From assembly GCA_937135995.1 (NCBI GenBank), contig CAKZOF010000619.1:1-6341 (forward strand): a stretch of DNA of 6,341 nucleotides, in the 5' to 3' direction. Numbering within the stretch: the stretch's first letter is position 1; every line of letters begins with the position of its first letter. Below, in pieces: positions 1-5,146 of the stretch. The notes below the pieces were generated by a model, which was not told the DNA's origin, made no database searches, and saw only the letters and a list, made by a program, of their open reading frames with translations. Position numbers and translations under genes: made by a program. Source of the DNA: an uncultured Pyrinomonas sp. (GTDB taxonomy: Bacteria; Acidobacteriota; Blastocatellia; Pyrinomonadales; Pyrinomonadaceae).

Positions 1-270
1 CCCGACGCGAATGCCGCGGTTCGCGCCCGCGTTGATGTAGACGAAATCTCCCTGCGCGTAAACGCGTCGCTCCTGTTCCTCTTCGCCGCCGACAATCTCG
101 AGGCGATAAGGTGCCGGCGCATACTCGATGAACCCGGCGCAATAAAGCTCCGTCTCTTTGGCCTTCGGCGGAGCGGATGGTTGCCCTGGAGTTTGCGCGC
201 GCGCCCCCGAACAAGCTAGACCGAGCGCGGCGATGGCGAGATGAACACTAATCAAAGCTTTGATCTTCAC
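1..270 (-). CDS. Exported protein with signal peptide, C-terminus outside window
   Basis: Ninety codons run open from a GTG start at 270-268 to the left edge, so the end of the protein is missing. The start is chosen because AAGGAG (286-281) lies 10 nt upstream and a signal peptide follows at once: MKIK, a hydrophobic stretch at about residues 5-19, and a probable signal peptidase I site after Ala-Arg-Ala (residues 23-25). Cys20 follows Gly-Leu-Ala, which is a poor lipobox, so a soluble exported protein is likelier than a lipoprotein. A Pro-rich linker (about 27-36) leads into a conserved-looking block: ELYCAGFIEY, then IVGGEEEQERRVYAQGDF and INAG. From memory this block occurs in envelope proteins of Acidobacteriota, some carrying a LysM domain further on; that is recall and not shown here. 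Function is unknown. It is transcribed divergently from the peptidase unit, from the promoter at 374-402. Confidence 0.8.
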   Translation of the reverse strand, partial: MKIKALISVHLAIAALGLACSGARAQTPGQPSAPPKAKETELYCAGFIEYAPAPYRLEIVGGEEEQERRVYAQGDFVYINAGANRGIRVG

Positions 271-373
271 TGTCTTCAGGCTCCTTGGAGAAGTCTTTCG
301 CGGTTACGTCGATTCACGACGGTCGAACGAGATGTGAGGTCGAGGGGGCAGTGGCCTTGCGCCACCGGTGAAC

Positions 374-402
374 ATCCTAGCTTTTCGCGGCAGAAGCGTC
401 AA
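374..402 (-). promoter_or_regulatory. Sigma70-type promoter for the exported-protein gene
   Basis: Read on the minus strand, TTGACG (402-397) is followed after exactly 17 bases by TAGGAT (379-374). These match the -35 and -10 consensus at 5 and 4 of 6 positions. Transcription would begin near 367 and give a leader of about 97 nt before the GTG at 270. Early in that leader GTGGC (351-355 on the plus strand) and GCCAC (361-365) can form a 5-bp hairpin. No other good promoter was seen for this gene. Confidence 0.6.
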
Positions 403-443
403 TGGCTTTCTTTCGAACTTTGAAGCGGGAGCGGCGCTCGCCG

Positions 444-464
444 AGTTCTGGCAGCGCCAGAACT
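444..464. repeat. Perfect inverted repeat between divergent promoters, possible operator
   Basis: The arms AGTTCTGGC (444-452) and GCCAGAACT (456-464) are perfectly complementary over 9 bp and flank a 3-base centre, AGC. The centre (454) is about 52 bp from the inner end of the leftward -35 box (402) and 48 bp from that of the rightward one (502). No T-run follows on either strand, so it is unlikely to be a terminator. The position suggests a binding site for a dimeric regulator of both promoters. That is inference; no regulator gene lies in the window. Confidence 0.45.
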
Positions 465-501
465 GGCCCAATCACTGGACCAGCGCGCAAAAAGAAAAAG
501 C

Positions 502-530
502 TTGACTTCGAGTCGCTAGCGGCGTATAAT
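502..530 (+). promoter_or_regulatory. Near-consensus sigma70-type promoter reading right
   Basis: TTGACT (502-507) and a perfect TATAAT (525-530) are separated by exactly 17 bases, with an A-rich stretch (489-499) just upstream that could act as an UP element. This is the strongest promoter match in the window. Transcription should begin near 537. The first convincing coding sequence downstream is the peptidase at 1071, so the transcript would have a leader of more than 500 nt or contain a separate RNA. Confidence 0.7.
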
Positions 531-1050
531 GCAAGCAAGCTTGCAGGAAGTTACAAGTTGCCGACGCTGCAATGGATAAGGCTTCATTTGTGAAACGGCA
601 AGCCTCACAGCAAATCAAACAACTGGTCGGCCGTCGGAGCTGCCAAAGCTCGAACGGACCGCTGCATCCACCGGCTCGGAGGACATAATAGAACTCTCGC
701 TGAGCGAAGCAGCCGTCCACACGGACGACCAAAGTTAAAGATCGAAGGCGCTAGCGAGAGCAAAAACACGCCGCGCCAGCCGAAAGCGATGGCGTAGCGC
801 ATCCGCCAGCGTCTCGCCTCCGATCGAACCGCGTTCGATCCGCAGCACCAGTCTCTTTGTGCTCTGAATCAAAGAGCGAACGAAGCGTATTGGCAAAGCG
901 GCGCAAGAACGCTCTGCGCGGACGTGGAGATTAGGCGCTCGGTGCGCAAGACCGTCGGCTTAATCTCGAACATCCTGCGCCGATGTGTAGAGTTCCACCG
1001 TCGTGCTAACACGCAGCCTCGACTGGCAAAAACAAAAAGAAAGAAATAAG
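531..1050 (+). other. Long stretch without a convincing gene; possible structured leader or ncRNA
   Basis: About 520 bases between the strong promoter and the peptidase ribosome binding site hold no reading frame I would call a gene. Several paired segments are visible. AGGCTT (579-584) pairs with AAGCCT (600-605). CTCTCGCT (694-701) pairs with AGCGAGAG (753-760) and encloses a perfect hairpin, CGTCC (714-718) with GGACG (723-727). GATCGAAC (822-829) and GTTCGATC (833-840) form a perfect 8-bp stem with a 3-base loop. CTCTTT and AAAGAG pair near 852-876. No known riboswitch, RNase P, tmRNA or 6S motif was recognised. No T-run terminator is present, so the RNA probably continues into the peptidase gene. 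Confidence 0.35.
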
Positions 1051-1051
1051 G

Positions 1052-1059
1052 AAAGGAGG
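1052..1059 (+). promoter_or_regulatory. Strong Shine-Dalgarno site of the peptidase gene
   Basis: AAAGGAGG lies 11 bases before the ATG at 1071 and is nearly the full complement of the 16S rRNA 3' end. It fixes the start of the peptidase. It is the strongest such site in the window apart from that of rplW, which suggests the gene is well translated despite its isolated position. Confidence 0.75.
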
Positions 1060-1070
1060 ATGAATAATCC

Positions 1071-1883
1071 ATGAAACAAAATTCTTCACTGATAACTCCG
1101 CTGACAACCCCAAGCAAGGAGGTTCTCGGCGATGTCGTCGAACTGTTCAAGCACCTATGCCAGTGGACCGTGCCCTACGGTTACGAAGATGACTATTACG
1201 GACGCATGCTCGACGATCTCGGTTGGAAGCGTGATGTCGCCGATTCGCAAACGATCAACTATGTCCTCGATCTGAGAAACGGCGAGCCGAGCGGGATTTT
1301 CTGCGCGCACCTTGATACCGTTGGCGATGAGCCGGAGCCGATCAACCTCTTGATCGATGGGGCGACGGCCCGCACGGACGGAGGAACGATTCTCGGCGCG
1401 GACGATCGCGCTGGCGTTGCCATCGTCTTATATTTGGCCCATGTCGCCAAACTCCCAGCGCTCTACTTGCTCTTCTCCGGTGAGGAGAAAGGAAGGCAGG
1501 GTTCCTCCCGGTGGGTCGGAAAGCACGGCAAAGCATTGCAAGGGCTGAGATTCGCCATTCAAGTCGACAGGCGCAACGAAACAGAGATCATCACGCACCA
1601 AAGTGGTAAAATTTGCGCAAGCGACGTTTTCGCCGAAGCGCTGGCCCGCGGGTTGGACATGGGGCACGAGCCGAGCAACAAAGGGGCTTACACTGATACG
1701 TTCGAACTGCGACGCCACGTGCCGGAATGCGTGAACATCGCGGCCGGTTACCGCAATCCCCACCAGGAGGAAGAGGAACAAAACCTCGATTACCTTGCGC
1801 GCTTGTGCGAACGGCTCGCGCGTTTGGACTATGGGGCGCTGCCCATTGAACGAGTGCCTGAGCTAAGTGATCTAGCGGGCTGA
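1071..1883 (+). CDS. Single-domain zinc peptidase, M20/M28/M42 superfamily
   Basis: This 270-residue protein has the ordered metal-site motifs of the co-catalytic zinc peptidases. They are His80-Leu-Asp82 (in CAHLDTVG), Asp111/Asp112 (in LGADDRAG), Glu138-Glu139 (in FSGEEKG, the first the likely general base), Asp166 (in QVDRR) and His231 (in GYRNPHQEE). All metal ligands expected for the superfamily are present, so it is probably an active aminopeptidase or di/tripeptidase. There is no signal peptide or membrane segment, which points to a cytoplasmic enzyme. Only 31 residues separate the first His from Asp111, leaving no room for the M42 insertion. Only 65 separate Asp166 from His231, leaving no room for the M20 dimerisation domain. 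It is therefore a minimal catalytic domain. The LGADD motif recalls peptidase T. Substrate is unknown, and no operon partner is visible within 180 bp on either side. A deacylase of the same fold is an alternative. Confidence 0.82.
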   Translation: MKQNSSLITPLTTPSKEVLGDVVELFKHLCQWTVPYGYEDDYYGRMLDDLGWKRDVADSQTINYVLDLRNGEPSGIFCAHLDTVGDEPEPINLLIDGATARTDGGTILGADDRAGVAIVLYLAHVAKLPALYLLFSGEEKGRQGSSRWVGKHGKALQGLRFAIQVDRRNETEIITHQSGKICASDVFAEALARGLDMGHEPSNKGAYTDTFELRRHVPECVNIAAGYRNPHQEEEEQNLDYLARLCERLARLDYGALPIERVPELSDLAG

Positions 1884-1942
1884 AAGGCACAAACCGCGTC
1901 GGCCATGGTCGGCTACGAGTCGCGTCGGCGCCGACAGATGAA

Positions 1943-2092
1943 CCTCGCGTCGTCGAACGCGAGGAGACGTGGCCTTGCCTTATTCCAAGGCTTGTTTGGC
2001 GGTTCCTCACGTCGTCGAGCGTGCGGAAACGTAAGGATCGCCGCGCGATTCGATTGGCACCATGGCGCGCGTCGTCAAGCGTGCGGAAGCGT
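1943..2092 (+). repeat. Three spaced stem-loop repeats, period about 61 bp
   Basis: A degenerate 23-base unit starting CGTCGTC occurs at 1948-1970, 2010-2032 and 2070-2092. Copies 2 and 3 differ at two positions, copies 1 and 2 at four or five. Each unit centres on an 8-base loop (TCGTCGAA, TCGTCGAG, TCGTCAAG) flanked by arms that pair although their sequence differs. These are CCTCGCG with CGCGAGG in copy 1, CACG with CGTG in copy 2 (extendable past one mismatch) and GCGCG with CGTGC in copy 3 (one G-U pair). They lie downstream of the peptidase stop, in otherwise empty sequence (1884-2107). They could be RNA elements in the peptidase mRNA tail, or protein-binding sites on one face of the DNA, since 61 bp is close to six helical turns. 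Confidence 0.5.
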
Positions 2093-2107
2093 GCCGTGGC
2101 CGCTGTG

Positions 2108-2136
2108 TTGCCAAAAGCGCTCCGTAGTTCTATAAG
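2108..2136 (+). promoter_or_regulatory. Sigma70-type promoter before terminator
   Basis: TTGCCA (2108-2113) and TATAAG (2131-2136) each match the consensus at 5 of 6 bases and are separated by exactly 17. Transcription would begin near 2142. The last base of the -10 box is G where T is strongly preferred, which may lower activity. The only features within 100 bases downstream are a short hairpin and an intrinsic terminator, so the promoter most simply makes a short RNA. Confidence 0.5.
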
Positions 2137-2141
2137 ACGCT

Positions 2142-2214
2142 AGCCCAAGGTGTGGAAAACAGGCCTTGCCACGACAGCGAGGGAGACCAACGGTTGGTCT
2201 TCCTCGCTGCTTTT
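2142..2214 (+). ncRNA. Candidate small RNA, about 72 nt
   Basis: The interval from the start site predicted by the 2108-2136 promoter to the end of the terminator T-run is about 72 nt and has no open reading frame. Near the 5' end CAAGG (2146-2150) can pair with CCTTG (2164-2168) around a 13-base loop, GTGGAAAAC being part of it. The 3' half is the terminator hairpin. Promoter, short structured body and intrinsic terminator are the usual outline of a bacterial sRNA. The alternative is an attenuated leader of the tRNA-tuf operon, whose first tRNA begins about 157 bases downstream. No known family was recognised. Confidence 0.4.
2176..2214 (+). terminator. Strong rho-independent terminator
   Basis: The arms 2176-2191 and 2193-2208 are complementary at all 16 positions except one G-U pair; in practice the innermost bases form the loop (ACGGT), leaving about 14 pairs. 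GC and then TTTT follow (2209-2214). There is no T-run on the other strand, so it works rightward. It ends the short transcript from 2108-2136 and would also end readthrough from the peptidase gene, shielding the tRNA operon. Confidence 0.8.
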
Positions 2215-2294
2215 CGGGTCATCGGACTCACCGGAGTGGGTGACGGTTCACCTGCGAAGCATGATGGGTGGCACGGGCGGCGACGTGCGAGCGC

Positions 2295-2323
2295 TTGCGT
2301 TTCCGAAAAAGCGTTGTTAATAT
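2295..2323 (+). promoter_or_regulatory. Probable promoter of the tRNA-tuf operon
   Basis: TTGCGT (2295-2300) and TAATAT (2318-2323) are 17 bases apart, in a locally AT-rich patch of a GC-rich region. Each box matches the consensus at 4 of 6 positions, including the key A and final T of the -10. The start would be near 2330, about 40 bases before the first tRNA, and it lies after the terminator, where the operon needs a promoter. The match is moderate only. Confidence 0.4.
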
Positions 2324-2371
2324 TTGAAGTTTGTCGGAAGGGGCTTGAGCAGATGATGTTTCCCGCGTCGA

Positions 2372-2447
2372 GCCGGTGTAGCTCAGTTGGTAGAGCAGCT
2401 GATTTGTAATCAGCGGGTCGGGGGTTCGAGTCCCTTCACCGGCTCCA
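2372..2447 (+). tRNA. tRNA-Thr (anticodon TGT)
   Basis: The acceptor arms GCCGGTG and CACCGGC pair fully, and the anticodon stem GCTGA/TCAGC encloses the loop TTTGTAA with anticodon TGT, reading ACA. The D arm and the TTCGAGT T-loop are normal. The T stem has two G-U pairs at its outer end. CCA is encoded (2445-2447). This is the first of four tRNAs; its counterpart in E. coli is thrU. Confidence 0.95.
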
Positions 2448-2467
2448 ACGTTTGACAATTTTTCGGC

Positions 2468-2557
2468 GCAGGGGTGGTCGAGTGGTTAATGGCACCGGGC
2501 TGTAAACCCGGCGGGCTTCACTGCCCTACGCAGGTTCGAATCCTGCCCCCTGCACCA
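2468..2557 (+). tRNA. tRNA-Tyr (anticodon GTA)
   Basis: This is a 90-base class II tRNA with a long variable arm (about 2511-2530) typical of bacterial tRNA-Tyr. The acceptor stem is GCAGGGG/CCCCTGC, and the anticodon stem CCGGG/CCCGG encloses CTGTAAA, giving GTA. The discriminator is A and CCA is encoded (2555-2557). It starts 20 bases after the first tRNA-Thr and matches tyrU of E. coli in position. Confidence 0.95.
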
Positions 2558-2562
2558 GATGA

Positions 2563-2638
2563 GCGGGCGTAGCTCAGTTGGTAGAGCATCAGCCTTCCAA
2601 GCTGAGGGTCGCGAGTTCGAGTCTCGTCGCCCGCTCCA
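2563..2638 (+). tRNA. tRNA-Gly (anticodon TCC)
   Basis: The acceptor arms GCGGGCG/CGCCCGC pair fully, and the anticodon stem TCAGC/GCTGA holds the loop CTTCCAA with anticodon TCC, reading GGA and GGG. CCA is encoded (2636-2638). Only 5 bases separate it from tRNA-Tyr, so the two must be processed from one precursor. It corresponds to glyT of E. coli. Confidence 0.95.
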
Positions 2639-2669
2639 TTGAAATCTTTCGAAGTCGCCGCTGGCGTGG

Positions 2670-2744
<75 letters not shown>

Positions 2745-2820
2745 GAAGTCGCCGGAACCGACATCCATCAGCGAAACAAGAAGATCCCTGAGCAATTATT
2801 TTGGACGGAGAGAAGACGAG

Positions 2821-4008
2821 ATGAGCAAAGAGCGGTTTGACCGGAGCAAGCCACACGTCAACATTGGGACGATCGGGCACGTCGATCACGGCAAGACGAC
2901 GTTGACGGCGGCGATCACGCGCGTGTTGTCGAAGCGTAATCCGCGCGTGCAGTTTCGATCGTTCGACACGATCGACAACGCGCCCGAGGAGCGGCAGCGA
3001 GGGATCACGATTGCGACGGCGCACGTGGAGTACGAGACCGAGAAGCGGCACTATGCGCACGTGGATTGTCCTGGGCATGCGGATTATGTGAAGAACATGA
3101 TCACCGGGGCGGCGCAGATGGACGGGGCGATCCTTGTGGTGGCGGCGACGGACGGGCCGATGCCGCAGACGCGCGAGCACATATTGTTGGCGCGGCAGGT
3201 AGGGGTGCCGGCGATGGTGGTGTTTATGAACAAGGTGGATGCGGTGGACGACCCGGAGTTGCTGGACTTGGTGGAGTTGGAGGTGCGCGAGTTGCTGAGC
3301 CAGTACGAGTTTCCTGGCGACGAGGTACCGGTGATTCGTGGGTCGGCGTTGGGTGCGTTGAACGGCGAGGAGCGGTGGGAGCAGACGGTGTTGGAGTTGA
3401 TGGAGGCGGTGGATAACTACATACCGACGCCGGAGCGGGAGGTAGACAAGCCGTTTTTGATGCCGATCGAGGACATCTTTACGATACAGGGGCGCGGGAC
3501 GGTGGCGACCGGGCGGATCGAGCGCGGGCGGATACGGTTGAACGAGCCGGTGGAGATCGTGGGATTGCGGCCGACGCGGCAGACGGTGGTGACCGGGATC
3601 GAGATGTTTCGCAAGTTGTTGGACGAGGGGGTGGCAGGCGACAACGTCGGGTTGTTGTTGCGGGGTGTAGAGCGGCGGGACGTCGAGCGGGGGCAGGTGA
3701 TTGCCAAGCCTGGGACGATCACGCCGCACACGCGGTTTCGGGCCGAGACGTACATATTGACGAAGGAGGAGGGTGGGCGGCACACGCCGTTTTTCAGTGG
3801 GTATCGGCCACAGTTCTACTTTCGGACGACGGACGTGACGGGTGTCGCGAAGTTGCCGGAGGGAGTGGAGATGGTGATGCCCGGCGACAACGTGAACTTG
3901 GAGGTGGAGTTGATCACGCCGATCGCGTTGGAGAAGGGTTTGCGGTTTGCGATTCGGGAAGGCGGGCGGACGGTTGGTGCTGGCACCGTCACCGAAATAC
4001 TGGAATAG
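2821..4008 (+). CDS. tuf: Translation elongation factor Tu (EF-Tu)
   Basis: EF-Tu is the GTPase that brings aminoacyl-tRNA to the ribosomal A site. The 395 residues match the family length and all nucleotide motifs are present: GHVDHGKT (19-26), the switch I segment ending RGITI (60-64), DCPGH (82-86) with the catalytic His86, NKVD (137-140) and SAL (175-177). Domains II and III follow (from about residue 205), including [13 protein letters not shown] and the [19 protein letters not shown] block near the C-terminus. The start has GGAG (2807-2810) 10 bases upstream. Four tRNA genes precede it and rpsJ follows after 32 bases, so it joins the usual tufB upstream context to the usual tufA downstream context. 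Codon usage is odd: about 26 of 30 leucines are TTG and six isoleucines are ATA, unlike the ribosomal protein genes next to it. The protein itself looks fully functional. Confidence 0.99.
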   Translation: MSKERFDRSKPHVNIGTIGHVDHGKTTLTAAITRVLSKRNPRVQFRSFDTIDNAPEERQRGITIATAHVEYETEKRHYAHVDCPGHADYVKNMITGAAQMDGAILVVAATDGPMPQTREHILLARQVGVPAMVVFMNKVDAVDDPELLDLVELEVRELLSQYEFPGDEVPVIRGSALGALNGEERWEQTVLELMEAVDNYIPTPEREVDKPFLMPIEDIFTIQGRGTVATGRIERGRIRLNEPVEIVGLRPTRQTVVTGIEMFRKLLDEGVAGDNVGLLLRGVERRDVERGQVIAKPGTITPHTRFRAETYILTKEEGGRHTPFFSGYRPQFYFRTTDVTGVAKLPEGVEMVMPGDNVNLEVELITPIALEKGLRFAIREGGRTVGAGTVTEILE

Positions 4009-4040
4009 TCGTCTTTCGAAAAGTTTGACGGCGAGGGATC

Positions 4041-4364
4041 ATGCTGAACGAGAAGATCAGGATCAGGCTCAAAGCTTACGACCACCGTTTGCTGGACCAA
4101 TCAGCGTCGGAGATCGTCGAAACGGCGAAGCGGACTGGCGCGCGCGTTGCCGGCCCGATTCCGCTTCCGACCGTGAAGAATCGCTACACGGTTCTGCGGT
4201 CGCCGCACGTGGACAAAAAGTCACGCGAGCAGTTCGAGATTCGCACGCACAAAAGGCTGATGGACATCCTCGACCCGACGCCGCAAACGGTCGATGCCCT
4301 GATGAAGCTCGATCTTCCGGCGGGCGTCGATGTGGAGATCAAAGCGTTTGGCCGGGAGAGATAA
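4041..4364 (+). CDS. rpsJ: Ribosomal protein S10 (uS10, NusE)
   Basis: S10 is a small-subunit head protein and, as NusE, a partner of NusB and NusG in transcription antitermination. The 107 residues are close to the family's usual 102-105. Recognisable blocks are [15 protein letters not shown] at the N-terminus, GPIPLPT (38-44), the extended loop [19 protein letters not shown] (48-66), then [10 protein letters not shown] and the C-terminal [16 protein letters not shown]. The start follows GAGG (4033-4036) and lies 32 bases after the tuf stop. It opens the S10 ribosomal protein operon. No separate promoter fits in the short gap, so transcription probably enters from tuf. A 12-bp stem-loop follows its stop codon. 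Confidence 0.98.
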   Translation: MLNEKIRIRLKAYDHRLLDQSASEIVETAKRTGARVAGPIPLPTVKNRYTVLRSPHVDKKSREQFEIRTHKRLMDILDPTPQTVDALMKLDLPAGVDVEIKAFGRER

Positions 4365-4368
4365 AGAA

Positions 4369-4412
4369 CGCGCGGTGAGCGGCTCGACCACTGTCACTTG
4401 CTCGCCGGCGCG
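4369..4412 (+). promoter_or_regulatory. Stem-loop in the rpsJ-rplC spacer
   Basis: Just after the rpsJ stop, 4369-4380 pairs with 4400-4412: CGCGC with GCGCG, and GGTGAGC with GCTCGCC (one G-U pair). The only interruption is a bulged G at 4407, and the loop is 19 bases. There is no T-run, so it is not a simple terminator. It ends 8 bases before the rplC Shine-Dalgarno site GAGG (4421-4424), so it could affect rplC initiation, RNA processing or stability. Confidence 0.5.
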
Positions 4413-4430
4413 CGATTACCGAGGCTCAAG

Positions 4431-5084
4431 ATGATAAACGGCATCATCGGCAAGAAAGTTGGAATGACGCAGATCTTCGCGCCCGACGGTACGGTGACGC
4501 CCGTCACCGTCATCAAGGCTGGGCCGTGCATCGTCGTGCAGAAGAAGAGCGCGGCTGGGCCGGACGGATACAACGCCGTGCAACTCGGCTTGGTTGAAGA
4601 TCGTCCCGTCAAACTGAAGCGCGTCAACAAGCCGATGCGCGGCCACTTCGAGAAGACCGGTGGCGGCGTGCCGCCGACGCGCGTGCTCAAGGAGATTCGC
4701 TTGGAGCACTCGCCCGATGACATCAAGGTGGGCGACAAGGTTTCGGTCGATCAGTTCAAAGATGGCGAGATCGTCGACGTCACCGGACGGAGCAAAGGGC
4801 GCGGTTTTGCGGGCACGGTCAAGCGTCACGGCTTCAATCGCGGCCCCGAGTCGCACGGTTCGATGAACGTGCGGGCACCGGGGTCCATTGGCGCTTCGGC
4901 CTTTCCGTCACGCGTGATCAAAGGAACGCGCGCCGCCGGCCACATGGGCGACCAGCGCGTGACGGTCAAGGGATTGACCGTGGTACGTGTCGACGCCGAG
5001 CGCAACTTGCTCATGGTGCGCGGCGCGGTGCCGGGTGCCCCGGGCAGCGTGGTGATCATCAAGAAATCAACCAAGAGCAGGTGA
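4431..5084 (+). CDS. rplC: Ribosomal protein L3 (uL3)
   Basis: L3 is an early-assembly 50S protein whose extended loop reaches the peptidyl transferase centre. The 217 residues begin [16 protein letters not shown], the family's normal N-terminus, and this decides the start. An in-frame TTG at 4398 would add 11 unrelated residues, whereas the ATG at 4431 has GAGG (4421-4424) 6 bases before it. Further family blocks are [15 protein letters not shown] (121-135), [15 protein letters not shown] (141-155), [13 protein letters not shown] (170-182) and [11 protein letters not shown] near the end. It lies 66 bases after rpsJ and 62 before rplD. The tail is basic (KKSTKSR). Confidence 0.98.
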   Translation: MINGIIGKKVGMTQIFAPDGTVTPVTVIKAGPCIVVQKKSAAGPDGYNAVQLGLVEDRPVKLKRVNKPMRGHFEKTGGGVPPTRVLKEIRLEHSPDDIKVGDKVSVDQFKDGEIVDVTGRSKGRGFAGTVKRHGFNRGPESHGSMNVRAPGSIGASAFPSRVIKGTRAAGHMGDQRVTVKGLTVVRVDAERNLLMVRGAVPGAPGSVVIIKKSTKSR

Positions 5085-5129
5085 GCGATGGTGGGCGGGG
5101 CGGAGTTTCGACCGCTCATGCGCCGTCGC
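5085..5129 (+). promoter_or_regulatory. Possible stem-loop in the rplC-rplD spacer
   Basis: GCGATGGTG (5085-5093), starting right after the rplC stop, can pair with CGCCGTCGC (5121-5129) over 9 positions including two G-U pairs. Inside it GCGG (5100-5103) pairs with CCGC (5112-5115). The structure ends 6 bases before the rplD Shine-Dalgarno site GAGG (5136-5139). It is weaker than the rpsJ-rplC stem-loop but placed in the same way. Confidence 0.3.
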
Positions 5130-5146
5130 TTCAGTGAGGTCAAGTC

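Noticed and set aside
402..593. A 63-codon plus-strand frame starting at an ATG overlapping the leftward -35 box
   Set aside because: It spans the palindrome and the strong 502-530 promoter, lacks a ribosome binding site and has low-complexity basic composition.
572..688. A 38-codon frame starting MDKASFVKRQ about 35 bases after the predicted start site at 537
   Set aside because: There is no Shine-Dalgarno site at a workable distance, and the second half (Ser, Pro and Arg-rich) does not look like a protein. Kept only as part of the noncoding stretch.
1948..2092. Possible short CRISPR array (three units, spacing about 38 bases)
   Set aside because: The units are too degenerate (up to five differences in 23 bases), there are only three, the intervening segments partly resemble each other, and no cas gene is visible.
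1905..2135. A 76-codon plus-strand frame downstream of the peptidase
   Set aside because: It runs through the stem-loop repeats and into the 2108-2136 promoter, has no Shine-Dalgarno site and consists largely of Arg/Ser-rich runs.
2266..2274. GGGTGGCAC, resembling the T-box of tRNA-sensing riboswitches
   Set aside because: The following bases (GGGCGG) do not fit the conserved ACCGCG, no stem I with a specifier loop was found, and the discriminator implied by TGGC does not fit the Thr or Gly tRNAs here.
2452..2457. TTGACA between tRNA-Thr and tRNA-Tyr as a -35 box
   Set aside because: The matching -10 position would fall inside tRNA-Tyr, and no TATAAT-like sequence is there.
4398..4430. Upstream TTG start extending L3 by 11 residues
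   Set aside because: The extension overlaps the end of the rpsJ-rplC stem-loop and does not match L3. The ATG at 4431 gives the family's exact N-terminus with a good ribosome binding site.
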